Positions 55,605 to 64,000 of a stretch of 64,000 nucleotides of DNA are shown piece after piece. Both the position numbers and the translations under genes were made by a program. The DNA lies in assembly GCF_029784165.1 (NCBI RefSeq), contig NC_073695.1:143178462-143242461 (forward strand). The letters run 5' to 3'. The notes beneath the pieces are model-generated. The model had not been told where the DNA came from and made no database searches. It saw nothing but the letters and a program-made list of their open reading frames with translations. Source of the stretch: Wyeomyia smithii (lineage: Eukaryota > Arthropoda > Insecta > Diptera > Culicidae). Within the stretch, counting starts at the first letter, position 1. Each line of letters begins with the position of its first letter.

Positions 55605-56640
55605 TTATTACTCAGCATGACGAGGGGTGTAATTCGGAGAGTATATTTTCGTGCACACAAACTGTTTTACACACTTTTTATCGTTTGCTTGTTAGTCTGT
55701 TCTCTGTGCTTCAATCATCTGTGTCGAATATCGCTTAGCAGTAGAGTTTGTAAGTTAAATTCAACAATAGTCAACATTCAAGCCACGTGGTATTGGCTTT
55801 ATGAGTTAGATAGTATTTCTCACACCATCGTCGGGGAAGAAGATAAGGTTAGTTGGTCAATGAGAATATCTTCAAATCTACGTATCGAAAAAATTGTGTT
55901 ACATGGGTGATATGATCAGATAACACTTCGAAATGTGTGTTAAATGACAATTCGTACATGGGACGATATATAAGGTCGAACTATCATTTGATACATTTTG
56001 AGGTTTTTATTCTTCGTTAAAAAAAACGAAGGACAACGACAAACTTTTAATAAAAATCACGTTTTGTTTAGAAAATTACACTCTTTTATGTGTTTAATGT
56101 CATATGATTAAGAAATCATTTATAGGCCAGGTGAATGTAACATTGGTGATTTTTTTCACGACTATATCAGGATGCTCAAACGCAAGACCATCCGTCGACG
56201 AAGAAAGCGAATTGTGGAAATAATATCTACAGATGTTTGTCCTAGAGTGCCTGTAAATATATAGAGTGGCGACACTGTCAAAATTAGGATAAAAATTATC
56301 TGTCAGTGTCATTCCAATTGAGCAAACAACCTATTAAACACGTGTGGGGAAAAGAGAAAGGATGTTCAGTGTTACCAGCGTTACTTTGGATGACACGGCG
56401 CCACTCTAGTTATATATAGGCACTCTAGTTTGTCCTATTGTTGTCTCATTGCGAGAAACTATCAAAGTAAAACAAAGTGGTATTGAATTATTAGAACTCA
56501 TCAGCTAGTTACCGTTCCACACAATAAATGGCCAATAACATTCATTAGACTCAAATTAATTGAAAATGAACTTTCAACGGATGGAGAACTAATTTTGAAA
56601 AACAGGAAGATCACTATACCTACTTTACAGATCGCGTCTC
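55605..56640. other. Non-coding stretch with a 184-bp inverted-repeat element
   Basis: 55605-55715 is the right part of the palindrome described at 46034. At 56244-56427, AGAGTGCCTGTAAATATATA and GAGTGGCGACACTGTC on the left are matched by an inverted copy (56389-56427) ending in CCACTCTAGT and GGCACTCT, giving a MITE-like unit with arms of about 38 bp. No gene was recognised elsewhere. Confidence 0.6.
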
Positions 56641-57301
56641 AAAACTTGCTTATGAAATACATCTGAGAATTGCTTCAATGAAAAGAAAACTGAGAACAAT
56701 TGTTGGGTGAGTCCGTATTGATAAAATGGTCGAAGATTTTGTCAAAACATGTAATGGATGCTTATTGGTATCAGACCCAGTGACCTAACCAATGATAAGA
56801 ATTCCATTGCCATCAGGACCTTGGAAAAATGTAATTTCAATGGTACCTATGCATCTGCTAGTAGTTATAGATTACTTCTCGAGATTTCCTCAAATTTAAA
56901 TATTGTGGATGTCATACAACCGCTAACCATATTCAAACTAAGGATTATTTTTGCTCGATTTGGAGATCAAGTAGTAATGAAAAATTTCTTGAAACGAAGT
57001 AAATTAACGCCTACATTTGATCCACGTACATTGTCATAAATGAGAATGGAACTCGTCTCACTTTAAAAAATTTGGAAACTGGTGTTAAATATGACAGACA
57101 TATCGATCATACTAAACGGTTGACTTGCAGTTGCCCATTCTATAATCTTGAACCTGCTGAAATTTTCGATGAAATCATAAATGAAAAGGAACAGCCGCAT
57201 GAAGTACAATCAAAACATGAAGAAGCCGTAGTCCCGAAAGAAACAAATTCTTTTGGCCCTATAAGAAGTGGTAGCAATCGAGTAACTCGAAAACCAGTAT
57301 A
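56640..57301 (+). pseudogene. Decayed Ty3/Gypsy integrase fragment
   Basis: Translation across stops gives HLRIASMKRKLRTIVG, then VEDFVKTCNGCLLVSD (zinc-binding HHCC part), IRIPLPSGPWKN and LLVVIDYFSRFPQI (first catalytic Asp region). Later frames contain CSCPFYNLEPAEIFDEII and a tail IRSGSNRVTRKPV resembling Gypsy integrase C-termini. Several stops and shifts. It is unlike the other two Gypsy lineages here, so it is a third or fourth family. Confidence 0.72.
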
Positions 57302-57632
57302 GTTAAAAGATTACTTAGTGTATAGATTAAGGGTTTACAATAATTTTACATGAGATGAAATAATATTAAAATTTAATTGAAGTAAGGAAGGAAAGATTTA
57401 GTAGGTTGTGATTTTTATAGAATGAGGAGGTGCAAATAATATCATCATTCTTATCTGATACTTCTACTGAACAAGTTTTTTTGTGCTCTTGTTGGAATCC
57501 GAAATCTCAAATTCAAACTTTATGAAGAGTCTACACATTGAACTTAGACGCTTATCAACTTTTTCTGCTTAATTAACGTTTTTCCAAAAACAATTCAAGT
57601 GTTTGCTGAATAATGTTTTTCTTTTCTTTCAG

Positions 57633-60600
57633 AGGAGTGATATCGGTTTGTTGGGACTATAGGAAACTACCATGGCCTTATCCGATATATTTGGAATCAG
57701 CAGGCACTCAAGTCGAATGAACCACGGCCCAAATTCGTTATCGTCGTGCTTCCAAAAACCGGAGCTCCAGTTTTATTATATCTCAGCTAATTTTAAATCG
57801 CAGTCGAGGATATTATTATATATGCATGAAGATCAGCATCATACTAGTTTCGAATTCAAAAATGATATATCACAGAAGGATGAAAATGTAAAAAAACATA
57901 GTATTTCCTTCAAAAAAATCTGGCGAGAAGCCGTATTTTCTATACCTGTTATTATAATCATTGTAACTGGAACTGTTACTATCGCAACTTTACTTTTACT
58001 GTTGATCAGAACTCGTCTTAAGATCCATCGTCGAGTTTACATCAATAGTACAGTACCACATATATTAAGAACTATGGATGAAAATGAATTACCTCATGTT
58101 GTGCGAGGGGAGCATGGTTATGACACGCAAGAAAATTATTTAGCAACAGATGAATTAGGAAGCTTTGTACCAGAAAACTATGCCAAATGTGTAGAAGATA
58201 CAATAACAACGGTTCCTGTGGGTGCTATTCGGAAGAAAATTACATCATGTAATTCAATGAAACGTCACCCTCACGGCAAACTATATGATAAAACACTGCT
58301 CAATTCATCCGTCAGCGGAACCTCGTCCGCATCATTGTCCTTTTTCAATTCACCATCTGCTAATGAAAAACATAATGATCAACTTATTTCGCATGAGCAG
58401 CAGAAGCATGAAACATACAAAAACAGTCAGAGTGTCGCGTATTTGGAAAGTAATGCTAACCATGAAACTTCCACAGCTTGTCAAGAGCTAATAGTGGATG
58501 TTATTCCTAAAATTTCTATTCAACAACGAGCTATTTGTCCTTCGGAAAATATAATTTCGGAAAATTCTGAATTTATTAGGTCTCATATATTAAAATCATC
58601 ATCTAATATGCAGAACATTCGTTTATCTCAAATCAAACCAATAAATGATAAAAATATAGATAGCCATTTGCCTATTTCTGACGACAAAGAAAACTTTACA
58701 GCGTTCGATCACCAAAATATAACTGCTAGTAATGACGCAAATGGAAGTGAATGTGACGCTGCTACCTCTGCTACTGTCAACCAGGTTCTAACGTCGTTCA
58801 AGAATATGCCCATTGAAACGGAACTAGATACAGGTTGCAAAAGTACACAAAGAACTACTGATCAGTTCCCGCTTTCACCAAAATCCTCTCAGCAACATAG
58901 AGATTCTTCCCAATTTGATGTGATTAATAATGGCAAAAAAGATAACTCCTATTTTCGTTTTCCTGAGGTAGACGTATTAACACCCCCGAAAAGCGCACGT
59001 TTCTCAAACAGAAAGTTATTCGTAGAAGGAAGCGACCTAGAAATTCCTTATAATATAGTATCTTGTGCTTCTTCGAGCACTCGAGAACTGTCACCGCAAT
59101 GTCTATGCATAAGTACAATTGATTGCATATCAAATTTGGAACACGATCCGAATGATTGTTTCTCTATGGCCAAAGTTGAAAAGGGTTCACATGCATATGT
59201 GTATTTCAAAGATAATGATTTTGCTAAAACTCGTAATGATAGACGAAGTCGGTTGAAATCAATTTCACTTGACTCAGAAGGAGCTCGCTTAGTAGAGGAA
59301 AATTTCACTAAAAGTATTCCAGTTGAAGAATTGGTTGAAATTGCTGCTAATCAGTCAAATCACATTGTGTCTGGAAACAAATTGCAACTGCAATCGCAAA
59401 CTCAACGACAAATATTAGGTAGTATCAGCGATAACGACCAAGTGTCATGCAAAAAACGGAACATATTTAATTTGACACTGAATTTGAACGACAAAGATGA
59501 CACATTGATTAATGAAAATAACTACAAGTTTAATGAAATTTACTTCGAATACTATGACTATGATGACGATGATTACGAACATCATGAATACAATAAACAA
59601 AAACAAGCAATTCCAAAAGATTGTACCGGATGGCAAAAAAGGCACTTGTTTCAAATGCAAACCCCGAATATTCCACTGTTAATGCATTCCCGTAACAAGG
59701 CAAATTCTTTAGATTCAGATCGTTCTCTACATCAGATACAACCACAATTTTCCACTTACTGTTCACTGGATAAAGAGGAACACCAAACTATTGCACACGG
59801 AGCAGCTTTGAACCATTGTGCATCTTTCTTACGTACATCTTCCCTATCAGTTCCTACAACCCCCAAACGTAAACCTTATCGTATCCATCAACAACAGGAA
59901 AATTCAAAGCCCTATTTTTGCAACAGTGGCGATAGCTTATTTGACATGAATAAAAGTGTAGCTCTTGAAAGAATATTGTTCGGTGGGTTCCAACAAAAAT
60001 TAAAAAAATTCGAAGAAAATATCGATGGTTGTTCCAAATTAGTAGACGTTTCAAACAAGATCGATACAAAAACATCATTTTTCGATTTGACCCAGCGGAA
60101 AGAGCAAAATTTGAGTATATCAAATGTCAATCTTAAAACTCTACCAGAAGTTTTTCCTGTCGGCAGTTTAGCAGATTCTAACAGATTTGAGAAACCATAC
60201 TATCAAACGATAAGTAAAAGTCGATCAAGTATACTACAAAGAAGAGGTTCCAACCAAAGTCTTACGCTTAATCTTGACATTACTTCCGGTAGTGGACACT
60301 TATCCAAGCGACTATCTGCTTCGAATTATAGCTTAGGAAACTATAAAGGCTCTCGTCTAAGCCTGGCGAGTTCATCATTCAATCTTCAACAACAGTATGG
60401 CTGTAACCAATTAAATGTCAAAACATTTCAAACCAAGCGAAACCTACTCCAAAGACGTGGTTCAAATACAAGTCTTGTTTTGAATTTACAAGGGTCAAAC
60501 AATAGCTTGAATCATTCTACCAGCAACAACTCATTGAATACTAAACAACAAAAAAGTGCTCGCCCGGCCAGAAAGGGTTTATTAGAACGCCGCAACTCTA

Positions 60601-60960
60601 ATACTAATTTAACCTTATTCAGTGTACAAAATCATGAGCTATCAACATCCAACTGCAATTTGCCGGGATCAATATGCAGTTTAAATAGCATTGCAACTTA
60701 TCACACTCATAATGAACAATCTGTCATGGAAGAAGAAGAGCAACAAGAAATTGTCATAAAAGAATGTTGGGTACCGGTAGAACGGTTAAATGAACCACAT
60801 CTTATGTTGACATGTCAGCAGCATACTGGGAGGAAAAAGTTTTTCAGCTCCGACAGTCTCAATGACATAGTGAACTTGCGTCTTGAATGTTGTTGCACGC
60901 AAAAAACTACCAATATGGACAATTCTATCTACCATGAAGGACAAACGGAAAACTCCTGTG
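57633..60960 (+). CDS. PTP-ER: PTP-ER-like receptor phosphatase, N-terminal exon with KIM-like repeats
   Basis: The exon starts at an acceptor (CTTTTCTTTCAG before 57633) and ends at a strong donor (CCTGTG then GTAAGTAAT at 60960/60961), phase 1. Translation probably starts at 57672 (ACCATGG context, with an in-frame TAG upstream in the exon), giving 1096 complete codons. Residues about 88-112 are a hydrophobic helix (PVIIIIVTGTVTIATLLLLL) followed by Arg/Lys, so a membrane anchor is likely. Most of the rest is low-complexity, Asn/Ser-rich. Three repeats near residues 853-870, 925-940 and 970-985 (LQRRGSNQSLTLNL, LQRRGSNTSLVLNL, LERRNSNTNLTLF) match the kinase interaction motif of KIM phosphatases, which docks ERK/p38. 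No catalytic domain follows on this strand; the matching exons are at 32121-33889, minus. Confidence 0.78.
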
Positions 60961-61908
60961 GTAAGTAATAGTCTGCAAATGCATGACGAATCTGATATTG
61001 AATATGTTCAAACTCGAAAAGAAAGATGTATTGCGTGGGGGGAGGGGGGGGGGGGTTAGCGATTTTTTATGAAAGAAAAACGTTATATGCTCGACAAAAA
61101 AAGTACCTTTACGCGTTCAAAGGAGTACCCGGGTACTCACAAATTAAAATTCTTATAACTTTTGCAGTTTTCCTCCTATTTCGATAGTTTAAGCACCAAA
61201 AGATTCAGAAGCTCATTTTTTTAAGAAGCGTTAGTGGTGTCCCGGAAGAATTTTCTTATTCTCGAAAATCCGGTTTACCGGAATCATATTACAAAGTAGT
61301 TGAAGAGGTTGTTTATACGACACGTTAACGTAGAATACGACGGCATGTCTTATGTCAATGTATTTCTTGGAATAGGTTTGGGAATACACTCAATTGGGGT
61401 TAATAAATTTAATAGTCTCTTTGCTCCAGATGACGTTTACCTCTGTAGCCGGCACCGCGGTTTCACTTGCTGCCGTATCCAAAACAAGAATGAAATTGAA
61501 TTGTTTTGAGGCTGTCTTTTGTATCAAGTTGCACTAAGATATCTTAAATTAGGCAGTGGCTTCGAAGAGGCAATAGACAAGGGCAAATAGTGCATTCCCC
61601 ATCTATAGTATAACAGTTCAAATAACAATTTTCTGCATTTTACGATAGCGTAGATAATTTTACAACTGATTGCTGCAAATAGTAAGACTTGCGTGAATAA
61701 TTATGTGATTCAGGCTTACTAGCTCAGAAATTCTTCAGATATTTGAGGTTAATTGTGTTTGTCAATGCCATTTATTGACAACTGAATAATTTTTTTTCAA
61801 CATGGCAAATTTTTTATTTAGTTTTGAATGATTTACAGTGATAATTAAATTCCACATGAGGTGATTTATTAGCAATTATATTTGAAAATTTCAATCGCTA
61901 TACTGCTA
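60961..61908. other. Probable intron sequence, no gene seen
   Basis: Follows the donor at 60961. It contains a G-rich tract (GGGGGGAGGGGGGGGGGGG type, about 61038-61058). A 69-codon frame at 61300-61509 shows no recognisable domain. Confidence 0.6.
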
Positions 61909-62655
61909 GCCACACACGCTATATAGCAAACCACGCACGCTATTTGGCAAGCCACACACGCTATACAGCTAGCCACGTACGCTACATAGCAAGCCACGCA
62001 CTCTAGCCACACCCTATATAGAAAGCCACACAAGCTAGCCACACGCTATATAGCAAGCCACACACGCTATATAGCAAGTCACGCACGCTATATTGCAAGT
62101 CACGCACGCTATATTGCAAGCCACACACACTAGCAGCACGCTGTATAGCAAGCCACACAAGCTATAGACATGCACAGACACGCTAGACATGCACACGCTA
62201 TATAGCAAACCACGCACGCTATATAGCAAGCCACACACGCTATAAACATGCACACACGCGCTACAGACATGCATACACGCTACACAGCTAGCCACGCACG
62301 CTATATAGCAAGCCACGCATTCTAGCCACACGCTATATAGAAAGCCACACACGCTAGCCACACGCTATATAGCAAGCCACGCACACTAAATAGCAAGCCA
62401 CACAAGCTATAGATATACACAGACACGCTAGACATGCACATGCACACGCTTTATAGCAAACCATGTACGCTATATAGCAAGCCACATGCGCTATAAACAT
62501 GCACACACGCGCTACAGACATGCATACACGCCATAAACATACACACACGCTATACAGCTGGCCCCACACGTCATATAGCAAGCCACGCACACTAGCCACT
62601 CGCTATATAGCAAGCCACGCACGCTAGCCACACACGCTATATAGCAAGCCACACA
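61909..62655. repeat. Minisatellite of about 20-bp CACGC/TATATAGCA units
   Basis: Dozens of degenerate units such as GCTATATAGCAAGCCACGCA and GCTAGCCACACACGC, with larger-scale blocks repeated (for example 62205-62260 and 62450-62520 share CTATAAACATGCACACACGC). Reading frames across it encode Cys/Ala/Val repeats and are not genes. Confidence 0.9.
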
Positions 62656-62662
62656 CGCAAGC

Positions 62663-64000
62663 TTTACTTACCTTACCTAGCAGGCTAGAGCCGGGGTGGC
62701 TCGTGCTGTATCAAGAAGTCGTCTTCATTCAACTCGGTTCTGGGCTGTATGGCGCCATGCTCCCAGGCGTCTTATCACTCGTAGGTCACTTTCAATCTGA
62801 TCAAGCCATCGTGTACACTGTGCTCCTCTGTTTTTGGTGCCGGAGGGGTTACTGAAAAGGGTCGTTTTAACCGGGTTGTCGTCCGGCATCCTTGCGACGT
62901 GTCCGGCCCATCGCAATCTGTTAACTTTGATCAGATGTGCAATGGGGATCTCTCCTAGCAGCGCGTGCAGCTCATGGTTCATGCGTCTACGCCATTCTCC
63001 GTCTTCAGTCTGTACTCCACCGTAGATGGTTCGCAGCACCTTCCGTTCGAAAACTCCAAGGGCGTTGAGGTCCTCTGAGAGCAGTGTTGTCGTCTCTAGC
63101 CCATAGAGGACTACCGGTCTATCTAGTGTTTTGTACAGTTTCAACTTTGTACGGCGGCGCACTCGATTGGATCTCATTGTCTTACGAAGTGCAAAGTAGG
63201 TACGATTTCCCGCTTGAATGCGTCTCCGGATCTCCTTGCTGGTGTTGTTGTCAGCGGTCACCAGCGATCCTAAGTACACGAATTCGTCTACCACCTCAAG
63301 CTCATCGCCGTCTACGGTGATCCGGGGTGGGAGGCTGACATTGTTCTCCTTGGAGCCTCTTCCCTTCATATACTTAGTTTTCGACGCATTGATCAGCAGT
63401 CCAATGCGCTTAGCTTCCGCTTTCAGTCTGGTGTAGGTTTCCTCCACCGTCGCAAAGTTTCGTGCTATTATGTCGAAGTCATCAGCGAAGCCCTTAAGCT
63501 GAACCCGTTTCGTAAAAATCGTACCACTCGTGTCGCTGCCCGCTCTTCGTATAACACCTTCGAGGGCGATGTTAAAAAGCAAACAAGAGAGTCCATCAAC
63601 TTGTCTCAATCCTCGGCATGACTCGAAGGGACTCGAGAGCATCCCCGAGACACGCACGTAACACATCACACGGTTCATGGTAGCCTTGATCAGCCGCGTC
63701 AGTTTATCCGGGAAGATATCCTCGTTCTCGTGCATGATCTGCCATAGCTGTTCTCGATCAACTGTATCATAGGCTGCCTTGAAGTCGATAAAAATGTGAT
63801 GCATGGACACGTTGTACTCACGACATTTTTGCAAAATCTGTCGGATTGAAAAAATTTGGTCCGTGGTTGCGCGGGCTCCCATGAAACCCGCCTGGTACTG
63901 CCCCACGAACCTCCTTGTTAAAGGTGTTAGACATTGGAATAGAACTTGGGAGAGTATTTTATATGCAGCGTTGACAAGCGTAATGCCACGATAATTGCAG
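62663..64000 (-). pseudogene. RTE-clade LINE, reverse transcriptase part, running off the window
   Basis: Minus strand, open from the window edge to a stop at 62725. It contains GITLVNAAYKILSQVLFQ, QYQAGFMGARATTDQIFSIR, FIDFKAAYDTVDREQLWQIM (first Asp), ESCRGLRQVDGLSCLLFNIA (QGD-type box), KGFADDFDIIARN (FADD near 63480-63492) and the C-terminal part with EFVYLGSLVTADNN and RLRWAGHVARMPDDNPVK. These fit RTE/BovB-type elements. The 3' end has a short non-coding region and a GTAAGGTAAGTAA-like tail (about 62663-62680), which RTE elements often carry. The RT and C-terminal part appears open; the endonuclease would lie beyond 64000, so whether the whole frame is intact cannot be told. Confidence 0.8.

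Noticed and set aside
62035..62599. Frames of 81-108 codons rich in Cys, Ala and Val
   Set aside because: They are translations of the CACGC/TATATAGCA minisatellite.
61909..62655. CRISPR-like array
   Set aside because: Units are degenerate and contiguous without unique spacers, and the sequence is eukaryotic.

Overview
This is a repeat-dominated stretch of insect nuclear DNA, most likely from a culicine (Aedes-like) mosquito. I infer this from the mix of non-LTR families (I, R1, RTE and Jockey-like), Ty3/Gypsy and Ty1/copia elements, a tRNA-derived SINE, several inverted-repeat elements, and one host gene that resembles dipteran PTP-ER. No sequence here fixes the species. Nearly all long reading frames belong to transposable elements and most are damaged.

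Layout: 1-1142 holds a decayed Jockey-like ORF1 (minus). 1743-9497 is an I-clade LINE (plus) whose 3' third is tandemly duplicated. 9449-17651 is a tandem duplication of a mosaic (I 3' end, copia integrase, Gypsy 3' LTR, Gypsy integrase); its first unit was later hit by an R1-like LINE (10062-15469, minus). 17523-20958 is the rest of that Gypsy (integrase, RT, protease, gag, 5' LTR stub, all minus), which sits inside a copia element whose gag/protease and probable LTR lie at 20959-21921. 23408-31446 is a second Gypsy (plus) carrying a 2.4 kb foldback element in its leader. 32121-33889 carries two exons of a protein tyrosine phosphatase (minus). 34383-39743 is a second R1-like copy (plus) with an intact ORF2. 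40245-41186 is a (TA)n tract broken by exactly 500 Ns. 41187-46600 holds a 174-bp satellite, a SINE, a 1.6 kb inverted-repeat element, an I-element 5' fragment, hairpins and a palindromic element. 46580-55589 is a 5'-truncated I element split by a third Gypsy (46617-52531) and by an unidentified 2.5 kb insertion (52907-55435). 55590-57671 holds an inverted-repeat element and a decayed Gypsy integrase. 57672-60960 is a large exon encoding the N-terminal, kinase-interaction-motif part of a PTP-ER-like phosphatase (plus). 61909-62655 is a minisatellite and 62663-64000 is the 3' part of an RTE LINE (minus, running off the window).

The host biology lies in the two phosphatase pieces. The catalytic exons (minus) and the KIM-bearing exon (plus) look like halves of one gene: the donor at 60960/60961 is phase 1 and the acceptor at 33889 is phase 1. 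They lie on opposite strands on either side of a 500-N placeholder gap. Flipping everything right of the gap would put them in the correct order and orientation, so I suspect a scaffold orientation error, with a real inversion as the alternative. Target-site duplications let much of the transposon nesting be put in relative order.
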